A DNA stretch of 64,000 nucleotides. Source: Nematostella vectensis (lineage: Eukaryota; Cnidaria; Anthozoa; Actiniaria; Edwardsiidae). The stretch's first letter is position 1; every line of letters starts with the position of its first letter. Of the stretch, positions 12,001-23,100 are shown piece by piece. Location: NCBI RefSeq assembly GCF_932526225.1, contig NC_064039.1:5531001-5595000 (forward strand). The letters run 5' to 3'. The notes under the pieces were generated by a model. That model ran no database searches. It saw only the letters and a program-made list of their open reading frames with translations, and was not told where the DNA came from. A program made the position numbers and the translations under genes.

Positions 12001-13635
12001 CGAGAGTGCTAGAGACAGAGAACACAAATACAGTAGTTTAACAAAGGAAATATAAATACAACATATTGAGTTTTTAGAGGAAAAACAGTAATCTCGACAT
12101 CACCAAAATCATCACCTTCTTTGCCTGTATTGTGACTATCATCATTATCATCACTACAAACACCTAAATAATTGCCTTTTATACGGATTAAGGGAAAGGA
12201 AAAGGAAGCTGGGCCGACTTTATTCAGAATCGCAGCCATAGGCTGAATTACTCTGGATTTACATTACACAGGGTCTTATTCGGACTGCTATTCAAGGCGC
12301 ACTGTTCTGCCACGCAGTTTACATGGATGAGAGAGTGTTAGTATGTTAATGTCCCTTTTTTGGTTATGCTGCCTAGTTCAGACATTGAAGATGGACTCTG
12401 CTTTTTTTTATTGGTGCACCCCCCCTGGACACCTTCATGACACACACCAAGATTGGTTGTTATAGGATGTTTTGTTCATGAGATATGGATATTTTTGTTC
12501 TTAATGAAATCGGAATAGTTTTGTTTTTAGTGACGTCCTCGATGACGTCACCATATTTTTGCACCTCCCCCTTGACACAAACATGACACCTGCGAAGTTT
12601 GGTTGTAAAAAAAGGTTTCTTTCAAGAGATATGAACGATTTTGCTTTTAATCACGTTTTTTGCTTCTAAGGACGTCATCGATGACGTCACACAAGAGGTG
12701 ACCATATTGGAGCATCCCCTTGACGCCAACATGACACCTACCGAGTTTGGTTGTGAAAAAATGTTTCTTTTGAGAGATATTAATGTTTTTGCTTTTAATC
12801 ACGTTTTTTGCTTTAAGTGACGTCATCGATGACGTCATACAACACGTGACCATATTGTTGCATCCCCCTTGACACCTACATGACACCTACCGAGTTTGGT
12901 TGCCATATGATGTCGAAGTCTTAAAGCAGATTAATGACACGTTGATATCTCCCATATAAGCAAAGCTACTCAAGCTCGATGGGCCAATTTCAACGTAGGA
13001 TGCTGTTTTTATGACTAATGAACAACTTTGATATATTCCTCCAACAAACATTGCTCTCTACAGGAAAACTAAACTCCTCCCATTGTGTACCTGTTCGTCT
13101 TGCTCGTCCTGTGTTTGTTATTTCTGAAATTATTGTAACTATTATTGTAACTATTATTGTAACTATTATTTAAGTTGAACCCGCCTAGATTAGCCTGTTC
13201 TATTAGCGGATGAGCACATAAAAGAAACAATAATGTATTTATGTACAATAAAGTTGAAGTTGAAGATGTTTCCTTCGTGAAATATAAATATTTTTTATTT
13301 TGATGACCTCAGCATATTTGTTTCTAGTAACGTCATCGATGACGTCACCAATAACGTGATCACAGTTTTGCACTTCCCTTGACACATACATGACACCTGC
13401 CAAGATTGGTTGTCATACGGACGGACATTGCGTCACAAAAACTCGAGTCGATGGATTACGGATATTTGTTACAATATTTGTCTTATAAACCACTTTTTCT
13501 AGGTATGGGGCTCCGGTCACGCGGCGCTTCGGTAGTTCCGCTATAATACTCACATGACTGAATTGCGAAGTGCTGGGCGCGTAGATCAGATGCATGGGTA
13601 GACCATCTGACACGGAGCTATCCGAGCCACCAGTG
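55..13635 (-). CDS. AGBL2/AGBL3: C-terminal tail exons of the AGBL2/3-like carboxypeptidase, gene continues past the left edge
   Basis: These exons continue the catalytic entry in phase. The exon at 13635-13554 completes the serine codon split at 17126 and reads TGGSDSSVSDGLPMHL, the Ser/Asp-rich segment typical after the CCP2/3 catalytic domain. Then come 12008-11901 (Lys/Arg-rich, SRKKKLRSRKERNKRHAK), 9878-9809, 9028-8972, 8471-8239, 5840-5648, 4046-3892 and 278-55. All joins keep the frame and have GT donors and AG acceptors. The tail is about 370 residues, rich in Ser, Lys, Arg and Pro, with no domain I recognise; it looks disordered. The exon at 278-55 ends in a good donor (GTAGGT at 54-49), so the gene runs out of the window. 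The first joins are strongest. The 9878 and 9028 exons rest on splice sites and phase only. A further 70-nt candidate exon at 9348-9279 would break the frame if included. Confidence 0.7.
300..470. repeat. Tandem repeat, about 23-bp unit with CACGTG
   Basis: About seven imperfect copies of a unit close to AACACGTGATCAAATGGATC occur here, each with the E-box palindrome CACGTG or a near copy (CACGTGGTC). The array lies in the intron between tail exons 4046-3892 and 278-55. Its last degenerate unit ends about 10 bp before the acceptor at 279-280. Confidence 0.85.
1074..3913. repeat. 44-bp satellite, about 64 copies, starting at an exon donor site
   Basis: A head-to-tail array with a 44-bp period (GCACTCGCTTCCTTACAGTA, then CGTACCGTTAGATCGGTCTG, then TGTC). 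Copies differ at a few positions, such as GGTCTG versus GCTCTG. It fills the intron between tail exons 4046-3892 and 278-55 on the minus strand. Read on that strand, the monomer contains the last 20 nt of the upstream exon and its donor (GATCTAACG then GTACGTACTG), so every copy repeats a 5' splice site. Confidence 0.97.
3914..4350. other. Tail exon 4046-3892 and unique flanking intron
   Basis: Apart from the tail exon this interval is AT-rich unique intron sequence. I see no further gene, RNA or element in it. Confidence 0.5.
4351..4905. repeat. 49-bp tandem repeat with CACGTG in most units
   Basis: About 11 copies of a 49-bp unit (AAATCACGTGACTTTTTGAG, then TGGCAAACCCAAGCAAACAA, then TAAACAAAG). 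Most carry the palindrome TCACGTGA; a few are mutated (TCTCGTGA, TCACGTCA). It lies in the intron between tail exons 5840-5648 and 4046-3892. Reading frames on the minus strand through it are repeat translations, not genes. Confidence 0.95.
5017..5414. mobile_element. MITE with roughly 25-bp terminal inverted repeats
   Basis: The left end GACCCCGTCCCCACGTATCC near 5020 matches the reverse complement of the right end near 5412 (GGATACGTGGGGACAGGGTC). The element is about 400 bp and is packed with subterminal copies of GAAAACGGAACC in both orientations. It has no coding capacity. It sits in an intron of the carboxypeptidase tail. Both ends sit next to TTAG-like sequence; the target duplication is not certain. 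Confidence 0.75.
5841..7855. repeat. 63-bp minisatellite, about 32 copies, open in frame on the minus strand
   Basis: The unit (GGACCTGGAAAGGACTAAAT, then AAGGGAGAGAAACCTCCCAA, then ATCAAAATAAAAATGGTGGG, then GAT) repeats with high identity and an exact 63-bp period. Because 63 is a multiple of three and units lack stops in two minus-strand frames, long open frames result. One of them is continuous with the coding frame of tail exon 5840-5648. The unit also supplies the pyrimidine-rich acceptor context of that exon (CCTTTCCAGGTCCATCNCCA). I treat it as intronic: polypyrimidine stretches and AG sites recur and the exon has a good acceptor at 5841-5842. Confidence 0.93.
8031..8067. repeat. Perfect 14-bp stem hairpin inside a small MITE-like inverted repeat
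   Basis: TAGCCGCCATCTTG (8031-8044) is followed by a 9-nt spacer and its exact complement (8054-8067). Outside it, GAATGCAGACG and CGCCTGCATTGCAG form an imperfect outer stem from about 8000 to 8085. It is a MITE-like palindrome in a tail intron. The CAAGATGGCGGC core also recurs in the transposon TIRs at 13.9 and 16.7 kb. Confidence 0.75.
8610..8971. repeat. 31-bp tandem repeat abutting an exon donor
   Basis: About 12 copies of the unit CATGTTTCACTTTACCTTGA then TTCTTACGGAG. On the minus strand each unit contains GCTCCGTAAGAATCAAGG, nearly the same as the donor of tail exon 9028-8972 (GCTCT then GTAAGAATCAAGG). The array starts at that donor and runs into the intron. Confidence 0.95.
9279..9348 (-). 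other. AGBL2/AGBL3: Candidate 70-nt alternative exon of the carboxypeptidase tail
   Basis: The interval is bounded on the minus strand by an acceptor (CTCTTTTTAG) and a donor (GACAG then GTTAGT). Only one frame is open, reading PHFRYTAGSNYLNEMIKD. Its entry phase fits the preceding exon, but its length of 70 nt means the following exon would be read out of frame. It may be a frame-changing cassette exon or a chance open stretch. Confidence 0.3.
9480..9655. repeat. G-rich 33 to 35-bp tandem repeat
   Basis: Five to six copies of AACATTGGCAAGGAGGGATA then GGGGTTGGGGGG, with G runs of 3, 4 and 6-9 per unit on the plus strand. It lies between candidate tail exons 9878-9809 and 9348-9279. Pro-rich minus-strand frames over it are repeat artefacts. 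Confidence 0.93.
10018..10155. mobile_element. Short MITE with imperfect inverted ends
   Basis: The left end (GGTTGGCTCTACC, then CAACCGCAAGCGCAACGCAA) is matched in inverted orientation by TTGCGTCGCGCTTGCATCTT and GAGAACCAA at the right. It is about 135 bp, non-coding and intronic. No clear target duplication was found. Confidence 0.5.
10200..10950. other. Intron sequence without an identifiable gene
   Basis: This intron interval carries short frames on both strands, none with support. A possible small minus-strand exon ending near 10429 has a GTATGT donor, but its phase does not fit the next exon. Nothing else is seen. Confidence 0.4.
10955..11885. repeat. 27-bp tandem repeat, degenerate, more than 30 copies
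   Basis: The unit is close to GTCACGTAGATGCCATAAGG then GTCTTTA, with many substitutions and 1-2 bp indels. It lies in the intron after tail exon 12008-11901, beginning about 30 bp beyond that donor. A plus-strand open frame with a nine-residue period (11054-11344) arises only because 27 is divisible by three. Confidence 0.93.
12405..13410. repeat. Diverged repeat of about 145 bp with a double-CRE palindrome in each copy
   Basis: Four copies share CACCNCCCCTTGACACNNACATGACACCTRCCRAGWTTGGTTG, a half with AGAGATAT, and a palindrome centred on ATCGAT: TGACGTCATCGATGACGTCA or near copies at 12531-12550, 12671-12689, 12828-12847 and 13328-13347. The first three are in tandem; the fourth lies about 480 bp further on. 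It sits in the intron between exons 13635-13554 and 12008-11901. Confidence 0.85.
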
Positions 13636-13733
13636 CTACGATCGAAATAAGATCGTGTAAAAGATCACGCACACATGCGACATTACTACTTTCTTTCTTC
13701 GCATTTACGGATAAAATAATAAAACATCACAAT

Positions 13734-16700
13734 TAGTTCAGTAAACGAACGATTTAGGTTCGACAAAATTTGTAACAAAGCCAATTTACCTTTACTCTGT
13801 TTATATGCATCCAAATGGTGCACACAAAAAGATCCACCCGAATCCGACCATGGCAACCTCTTTATTTCGACCATCGAAAATCCAAGATGGCCGCCAAATC
13901 CAAGATGGCCGCCAATTTTGAGCAAAAACTCAAAGAAAAACAGTCAAACAATCACACATGGCAAATTTAAGCATCTAAACATGTTTATTGCATTTCGATA
14001 CATGTAAAAATGGCATTAAATCGAAACCTGAGCTTGCAAAACATTTCATTTTTTTAAGATTTCTAATCCAAAATGGCCGCCAAATCCAAGATGGCCGCCA
14101 AATCCAAGAGAATCGCCTTCACGCTAAATTTTACCTACATATTTCAAATAAAAGCAAGTAAACACCCAATACTAGATACTTAGATAACTTGGTATTGTTT
14201 TTCATGCATAATGGCCGTTAAGTGATTTAATAAAGGCAATAAAATCAATTTACGAGGACGCAATGCTTGTTTTCAATGCGACCAATTCTCCCGAAATCAC
14301 ACACCCGGGCGGTATATAGACACGGTAAATATATACAATATCATGCCGCAGCTCTTCCGAGACGAAAATCGCTTTTCATTTTTCATTAAAATGCGGAAAT
14401 CTGATTATGCCAGGTGTACATCGCATCAAAGTCCTCACGATCCACTTCAGGAGAGATGAGGCACGCAATGCCCTTATATTGGCCACACGCTGGAGTGCAC
14501 TGAAGCCCGTTCTTGAAGCAGGTGCATAATCTTGTCTCACAATGACCACCACAATTGCACGTGATGTTTCGCAGAAGCTGCGCTGGGGCTGCTGGCTCTG
14601 ACATCTGCACAGGAACAAAGCCTGTGCAGGTTACCGCCCATCCCCACTCCTCAGGAGAAGCATCGTTCCCTTTCCATGCCTGGACCTGAAGAAAGACGCG
14701 GTGACTGTGAAATCGGGCGGCGTCTGATGTCGGCGGAAGCTTTTCCGGGGGTACATATCCTGCTGCTGTAGCCACTTTCGTTTGAAACCTCTGGAGCCTT
14801 GCGGTTTTCAGATCATCCACTTTGCTTCCATACATTATGAGAAGTGCCCTTTCGCCAGCTGTTTCTATGGCCACTTTAGAAGACTCGCTTGCCATAAACG
14901 TTCAGAACCCCGTCTTTCCCGATTCCATATGGCCTTGAAGTGGTATCACAGCCACTAACAGCATAAAGACAAAGAATTGACTCTGATAACTGAGTGTCCA
15001 CTCTGCGCTTGATGGCGTATTTGCGTTGTGGTCCACGTTGTCTGCTATCAAATGAAGTAACGCGTTCTCTGCAACTTCATCTACGCCCACACCTTGTGTT
15101 ACGGCAGCGTTTTTCTTATAAGGGGTGGCTTCAGAATACGATGCGCAGAAACCAAAGTTACTAAGAAGATCAATCAGGTCACGGCACACATACAGTAGAC
15201 CTACTTGTAAAGGGGATAGGAAGCCTCTAGGACACGTTGCACTCATAATGGCTTGACCAATTGATGCCGTTTGTAAGTCATCAGCATTCTTGCTTTTGAT
15301 TATGCCACCAAGAAACTTACGGAGGGATGCTGGTAAGACAGAGAGGTTGTTATCAATGGACTTGATATTCTCAGCATCTGGGTATACTTGGGAGTGTTTT
15401 TCTGCACTCTTTATGTCGTTTCTTATATACTCACTGACGATATCAATCAAAGTATCAATATCTTTCCAGATGCGCATCATGGATAATTTTGTTCACGTTG
15501 TTATTGAGTGTGACTATAAGTGGTGGTTGTTTCACTGATATAATTGTTACCCTGTTTCCATAATGTGTCTCCAACTGTCTCTGTAGTGTTCTCTTTGCAA
15601 ACACACCATCATCACCTGCTTTATGTTTCAGTATTTCAAGGAGCTCGTCTAGGGTGACTGCTTCGTCGTCATTCTTTTCTAGATACTCAAGCACGTGCTG
15701 AAACGCAGACTTATTGCTTTCGTCTTCTACTATACTTCGACGTCCTCGCTTCTTCGGAGGCTGTCCTTTTGTCAAGCCGCATAGCATCGACAAAGTTCTA
15801 TCAGCAATGAAATACTGGAATCAGGGTTTGCAGGGAATCGTTTTGCTCTAGACTTATCGATAACTCTTCCGCATATACAGCAATCAGTGTGGAACGAAAA
15901 ACGGCTCTTTCTGAACGAAGTGCTGGCCCAACATCAGTTGATTCGTCTTCCCGTTTTCGTTTTTTCTGCTCATAACGTCTAGCATTTGTATGCCTCTTTC
16001 GACAGTCGGTATGTACATAAAATGAGCTTTCATCAAACTCGAAAATGGGTAACATTTTTTCCGGGTGCAACTTGTTATGCTTAACAGAAAAGTTATTTAA
16101 AGTTTCCAGACCTTTACGCCCCACAGATGCATAACTTTTTACTTCTTGAAGGTCTATTTTCTTATCACACAAAATACACGGGGAGAGAAAGGCTGAAATA
16201 AAATGATAATGTCCAATTCAACAAGAAACTTCTTGAATTAAAAAATATCACTGTTGATTAATTGTGGGGATTGTACATAGCCATATATTTTAACCAGGAT
16301 TAATTGAAGTTTGATAAAAAAAAACTTTTGGTTTGGCTCTATCATTCATTGTTAGAGATTAGGAATGAATTATCAATTTCGTGCAGTTCGACAAAAGACG
16401 GTCAAACTGAGTCAGAAACGACAAAGGAACAATAAAAAAGGTGTTGCTAGCGATAAAAAAACGGTTGAATAATATGCAAAGCAGTCTTTAGAGTAGATTA
16501 TGATGATTTTTAAGCACTTACCGACTGAATTTATCCATGTTTTTGCTGAAGAACTTGCAGATCGAGCAGTGAACCACATGTTGATTCAGATTTCGATTAA
16601 ATAGCCGATTTTACATGTATCGATAAGCAATAAACTTGCATAGAGGCTTCACTCTACCAAGTATAATTGTATAACTATTTTATATATATATTTTTTTAAA

Positions 16701-16876
16701 AATGGCGGCCATCTTGGATTTTCGATGGTTGAAATAAAGAGGTTGCCATGGTCGTATTCCGGTGGATATTTTTGTGTGCACTATTTGGATGCATATAAAC
16801 AGATCTAAGGTAAATCGGCTTTGTTACAAATTTTGTCGAAACTCCGTAAAAAAAATTCGTTCGTTTACTGGACTAA
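13734..16876. mobile_element. DNA transposon with about 180-bp terminal inverted repeats, inserted in the AGBL intron
   Basis: The sequence 13734-13917 is the inverted match of 16697-16876. Shared blocks include CAGTAAACGAACGA, CGACAAAATTTGTAACAAAG, CTGTTTATATGCATCCAAAT, CCATGGCAACCTCTTTATTT and CGAAAATCCAAGATGGCCGC. Between them lies a minus-strand broken gene (14386-16172 entry). The element interrupts the intron between exons 17268-17126 and 13635-13554. The ends read AGTYCAGTAAACG. Flanks are AT-rich and I could not fix a target duplication, so the superfamily is not assigned. Confidence 0.8.
14386..16200 (-). pseudogene. Broken transposon-encoded protein with C-terminal Cys-rich (tesmin/TSO1 CXC-like) motif
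   Basis: Consecutive minus-strand frames look like one protein of a repeated invertebrate family. The first (about 16195-15801) starts with a CILC zinc-ligand pair followed by HTDCRKRH. The second (15793-15455) is Lys/Arg-rich then helical. The third (15480-14902) contains DNVDHN. The last (14895-14386) contains LPPTSDAARFHSHRVFLQVQ and ends in CNCGGHCETRLCTCFKNGLQ and CGQYKG, a Cys-rich cluster. Frame changes separate all four; the GCDTT segment at about 14930-14950 is present but out of frame with its neighbours. It is much shorter than the roughly 1000 residues I expect for the family, so an internal deletion is likely. Function is unknown; association with transposons is from family experience. 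Confidence 0.65.
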
Positions 16877-17125
16877 ATCCAAACACAATGCTCCAATTTT
16901 GGATTATAGAATTTATTCGTCAAAAAAACAAGGGGATTATGGATATGCCGATAAGAACATATTTTTTTCTGCAAGGCGCTTTTTTTGAATGCGATGATGA
17001 ACAAAATCGCGACTAACAGAGCTGCATTTATGATGGAAAACAATAATGAAGAGCTTGGCCAGGTCAAAAACATCTCTTTCTGGAACCTGACGAAAACTCA
17101 AAAGTAGTCAAAGCCCTGGTGATAC

Positions 17126-20100
17126 CTGGACTCGATGTCGGATGTATAGTTGGCATCAATGTCCACGTCAGACAGGGACATGTTCGGTGCTGCTGTCCCC
17201 TTCTTCTTCATCTTTGCCAGGATTTCTTCCCGCAGGGTTCTTTCCAGCTCCAGCAGAATAGCAACATACTGTCAATCAAAATGAAGGCCGGTCACATAAT
17301 GAATGGTATAACTAGAAATAGTATAGACAAGCTGTAGAAAAACTAGGTGGTCTGCGTAGGCAGGGGCGTAGTCAGGAGGGTGGTCCAGCCCCCCCCCCCC
17401 CCCTTCTAGCAGCCAAAAATACAGTTAATGTATGAGACATTATCTAAAATACATGAGAAAATGCATTGAAAGGGCCTTTTGGGCCCCCTCCTGTAAAAAC
17501 ATGCTGGGTACGCCGCTGGTAGACGTTATCGTAAGGTGTGTTGTACATCTCTCTGAAGACAGAGAGTTTATCAGTGCCCTCAGAGCAGTTGAAGTCGACG
17601 AGGGGATGATGCTTGAAACGTCGCCAAGCTAATCTGTTTTCAGTAGAGCTGTAGCAGGCCTCAAAAAAGGGGGTAACGATACAGAATCATGGGCACAGCC
17701 ACTTACCAACTGGTCATCAGACAGTCACACTCTAGTAATACAGTAAGCGCCCTTGGAAAGGCACGTACCATATGAATTGTATGTAGTCTATGAGTAAAAC
17801 ATTTTTTCGAAGAGAAACATTAACATACGAGCGAGGTTGTGTCAAAAACCAAATTGGAGGTTGTAACTAGTAACAGAGAGTATCGCAAAACTCTGTGACA
17901 TGTACCAGGGAGAAAGTGGTGTTTTTACTTCTGTCAAAAAAGATGTTGTAAAGGTCGCGGATAAGACGCTGAGCTACCACGGCTCATGTTTTGTAGTTAT
18001 CTCTTCTAGAGCTCACGGTTTCTTGTTGGATCAAATATTAGCATCAGTGGATGTAGTCAATATATGGATATGTTTGCGCTTTAAAGTTGCGCTATTGCTG
18101 TCGTTGTGGTTGTCGTCTTTCGTGTGGTTTCCGTTGTTGCTGGTGGTGGAAATACTGTTGTCGTTGTGGTGGTCGATGTTGCTGGTGGTGGTAATACTCT
18201 GTTTTTATTGTTCTTGTTATTCTCGTTATCACCGTCGTTGTGGACATCACTACCGTCATTATAGTTACTGCCAGTGGCGGGGTTGAATATATTAATGCAA
18301 AAACCTTAGTATCATCCGGATCACAGAAGTCAAGCAGAGTGTCACAGAAGTGGTAGCCCATCGCTTCCAGGTCCACAGTGTTGAAATGGAAGCCGTTACG
18401 TTTACCAAGAGACGAGCCGCAAAACGTAGCCTGCAAGAATAAGTACTCGAAATAAAAAAGGCTGTGTTATAATAGTACATTACTTTTCTAAAACCAGGAG
18501 CTGAAAACAATAACATGCCATAAACTACATTTGAGACAATTTCCAATACAAAGCTGCGACGATAATAATGAGAGCGTGATATAAATAAAATTTCATCCAC
18601 TGAGAATGATCGACAAGTACATATATCAGCCCTGCTTCCAAGAGCTCGGCCTTGCACGTCTCTCATGCAGACAGGCCAAGCCCAGTGCTGGAACTGGTAC
18701 TATTAGGAATGATCGTATATTAGCACGTCACCTCCATCGTGAAGCTATTGAGGATCCCAAGCTGCCACATCACAACACGACCGGTTCCCTCCTAATCAAT
18801 TGAAATTAATGGTCAATGAGCTGATGGTTCAAGTGGAGTTGTTCTTCAAAAGTATCCTTCTAATGAATTACTGATAATAAGCTTAACCAACAGCGCCCAA
18901 ATAGTCGTGAACACTTATAGATAGATTCTGGGTTAAGAGAATGGAGAATGGATTTATTATAATACCTTGCTCTTCTGTACTTTGAACTTGCATCCTTTGT
19001 AGGAGAACTGGTGAAGAATATCAACTAAGGTCAATAAAATACAGCAAAAAAAAAAAAGAGGACCCAGGTTAGGCCAATAACAGGGAAAGCGAACTCAGAG
19101 ACGAGGGATGAGTTGCTATCTAGGAAGAAATACCCAACCCTTAATTCCCATAAAGCCATATAGGATTAGAGAATTCATTCAAAAAAATATTTATATATTT
19201 GGTCATCTGGGTTGAGATATTAATAACCTCAAGGCATTACGGACAAGCAATCTTGATATCGCGGTAACGCGGCACGCTGGGGTACCTTGCAGGGCGCATT
19301 CTTGGCCATCATTGTAGGGAAGACTCTCTCGCGCAGCCTCTTCAGTGGGTTTGAGCGGTTCTCACATCCATACATGAACACGTTCTGCTTGCGGCTGTGG
19401 CCGTGAAAGTCGCAGTAGACGGTAATCTCACGCTCCTCAAGTAACCTGGTAAAGAAAAGGTTGTGAGGGCCGACAGGGACAACGAAATGGAGACAGGTAG
19501 ACATATAAAAACAGGCAGTCATTTACCTCTTATTTCTTACATAAAAACAGGCAAACATTTACTAGGTGACATCTAGCAACATGAGGACAGACGTCATGTC
19601 ACAGGAATATATTTAGTTTAAAATAGCCAAATAAAACAAGTAGACATTTGTTTTTATTTTCATCTTACTCAGAGAGACGGAAATTGGGCTAACAATATAA
19701 ATAGGGAGCTTCATGGAAACTGGCGGAAATTTAGCCCATTTTAGAGTGACTCGCGCTACTGTGGCCACCCAAGGCAAAGTTAACCATGCGACGCACGCTA
19801 CCGTGGCCAACCAAGGCAAAGTTCTAATTTAGCTGGCCAATTCATAGATCCGACGCGCGCACGAATATCCAATAAGAAAGCAGCAAATAGAAGCCAGCGA
19901 AGTGCAACCCAAATGTTCCACAAAAGTCCCACAAATTGTACGACATGTCGGATGAGGTCTGTGAATCCTGCTCGGGTTTATCTAAAATAAAGACGTTTAT
20001 AGGGGTTTTCATGCGACTTGGGAAATAAAACACGATCACCTAACATGATAGAAACTTGATTTGCTGTCCAAGCTTGGTGAAAATCTTGTAGAAAAGCATA

Positions 20101-23100
20101 GAAATAGATAGTTACAAGTTTGGTTGTTGAATGGAAACGGCACGAATCCAGCTCGAAATACGAAAACTTGGATATGATAAGATAAAGCGGTGCTCTTTTC
20201 GGTAGGTACTATGTGTTTATGTGCTTTCTAAGCTATTTCTGTCAACTTGCAGTTATTTAAGGGCGGGGAAAAGTAGAAGAGAATGCCGAATTCGCTGTTT
20301 ACGCCTGACTTCTAACTACAAGTTTTATTGACAAACGTCAAGATTTATAGCAAAAATACAAACGACAGTCTCATTCTTATATGAAATTGAAGTAACCTAG
20401 GATAATATCAAACACAAGTTCGATGGTAGGACTTACACTGTTCTTGTATGTGGTTTGTTTCCTTTCTATTTATTATTTTCTTCGTAGAAATTGTACATGT
20501 TTTTCTGCAATTTGAGTCCCAACTCGACACTAAAAGTGGCCGGTCAAAGAAAACAAGACTAGCACTTTCTACGCTGACCGAAAAATGCTTATTTGCTTGT
20601 CCAAATTCGCAAAAAATATCTCAAACCAGTCTTTTTTGGCGTCGATTGCCGACTTTTTGTGGGACATTTGTGGGACCACGTGTCTGTCATTGCATCATCT
20701 CTTTCCTGATTGGCTATTCGTGCGGGCGTGATTGACATGTCGGATCTATGAATAAGCATGCTACATTAACTGTTCAGCTTCATAACGGGAGGATTCTTTG
20801 TAAATGTGCATGTGAATTATAATTTATATTGTCGCACGGCTTCATGCTGACCGTGCCTGTAATTCAGGTCCCCTGCAAGTGGCATGATTAAACATATTAT
20901 TATATTATTAATATTATAACCAGTGATTAGTGGACAACATTGAGAGACATGCATCTTAGCAACTTCGTTAACCAACAGCATCGACATAGAGAAGGACAAA
21001 AGCTCACACGACGCACCTCTTTATCATATTGCGAACGTGCCATATAGATGGGAAGGAGTCCTTGAGCATTGTCTTGTAGTTCCTATTGAGATCCCGGCCC
21101 GCCAGTGAACACCGGTAGTTCCCAACGATAACTCCGTCGGGATTAATCATAGGGACTATCTTGAATATAAATGTATCTCGGAGAAGCTGGAAATAGTTCA
21201 CGGAGAGAAAAAAAACTATTATTACTAGGATATTAAGATAATGTTGTATTCTATCTGGAGGCGTGGTGTCGCATCTCAAGCTTGCTGGCCACTAAATACT
21301 GTACGGAGATGTTCGAGGCTCTGGAAGGTGTCGCATGCAGCCATGAAATGTACCTTAAAACAACATTATGCACATTGAAATAACTAACGTTCAAATTCAG
21401 TGAGAGATGGAACTAACCAAAGAAATCAAAATGATCATTTTGGAAAAATAACAAATAAAATCCGTGTTAACGGGGTACAATTTGACCATAAAAAAATAAT
21501 TTTAGTTCACGAGAAAATCGGATTATCCAGGTTTCAAGCTCGATTTACCAGAATAAAGATGAATTAAAATCAGGTCGAAATTCAAGGGAAACCATCCATT
21601 CTTATAGGTTGTCTCTTCCTTTGAGGTGTAGAAGATTCGCGAGGGAAAAAAGCAGAAAAGCAGAAAATGCGAGAATACCTTTGCATCCGCGGAGTTACTG
21701 GTGAGGAAATCTAGAAGTCCCTTCATCATCCAACTTGAGTTGGTCTCCCCTGGATGCACACGTGCCGTAACCACCACAGCCCTTTTGGCCTGCAAGAAAA
21801 ACATTCACCGCTAGCTGTATGTTAGAACAGCAGAGTTATCGGGACTCGATTTTTAGGCTGCTCTCGCTGGTTTTTGAAATATTTTAAGCCTAAGAGTAAT
21901 TTTGGGCAGACTCAAACAAAGCTCATTTATTTCGTGATTAAGTGATAACTGCATTAAAAAGGGGGGTACATACGCATAGCCTGGCAATCTACTAAACAGG
22001 ACCTACAGAACAGAAGGTGCCACTTGCTGCTTACTTTGAGCAATAAAGGGGATAATTGTGAGGTATTATGAGTAAATCTCTTGGAGTGCCAACAAATCAA
22101 AGTAAATCGTGTGTAGTTTGTAAATTTTTTTGGATGTCTGAGGGGTAGAAGCTGGTTGCATCATAAAAACCTCCAAAAGTAGAACCTTAGACATCTCAGA
22201 AGGATGAGATGGATTAGATACCTCTGCATCTGAAGGTCGTCTTGAAGGGTTGGTGACAGTCAGAATGTACACAAAATTTCCGGCAAGAGTTCGGCACAGC
22301 ACCCGCTGCTTACATATCCGTGATTTGACCGGGTCATTCCTGATGCCTTGAAGATACTCCTGAATAGCAGTATGGTGTTGACTTAGCAGTACATATTCAA
22401 AGATGACATGTCACTCATAGGTAGCAGTGAGTGAAGATAGTATAGTAGAACCAGGTATAAATTGGAACACTTATAAGAGGTGAGGAGAAAAACAAGTTAG
22501 AGACTTGTATAGGTCATATCTGTCTAAATACAATGCATTATTGATGTGACCATCTTCACACGACTCAGTGGTTACAGGTAATAACCCTATGAAGTCTCAA
22601 GGAGTTGGTCAATTTTTACCTGTAAGTCGGAGTAGGTGTATGGGTAGCAGTGGGCGAAGTAGCATGTGTCATTACTGTATTGGAACTGGCAAGTCCATGT
22701 GAGGGCATAGTAATATCGATCCTTAGTGGTATCGTCCCGTCTAAGGAAGAAATCCAGGAGGACACATGATTATCAGACAATTCAGACAAAACCATCAACC
22801 AAACCTGTCAAGTTATGCTTGCCCTAGCACAATGATGCTAGATTTAAGTTTGAAAGTTTGGATACTGCTGACTACTGTAGGTATACTGTTGTTTCACTTT
22901 GACAGGTTGTAAAAAAAGCTCAAAATAAGGGAGGGGGGTGATATCTGTTTCAGGTCTGGTTTTTTTTTGTAAATTAAGCTAAAAAATAGCCAGGGGTCAA
23001 GGGGTTTAATCAACTCCAAGTAATACAAAATATACCTTATTTCAGTTTTGTAGTACTTGACATTGCTTCCTGTCCGTAGCCATCCAATCTTGTTTTTACT

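Noticed and set aside
12647-12886. Cys-rich minus-strand ORF
   Set aside because: Read through two copies of the CRE-palindrome repeat; no start context or splice sites.
19613-19819. Minus-strand ORF with repeated [13 protein letters not shown]
   Set aside because: It comes from a short local duplication (GTGGCCAACCAAGGCAAAGTT) in an intron.
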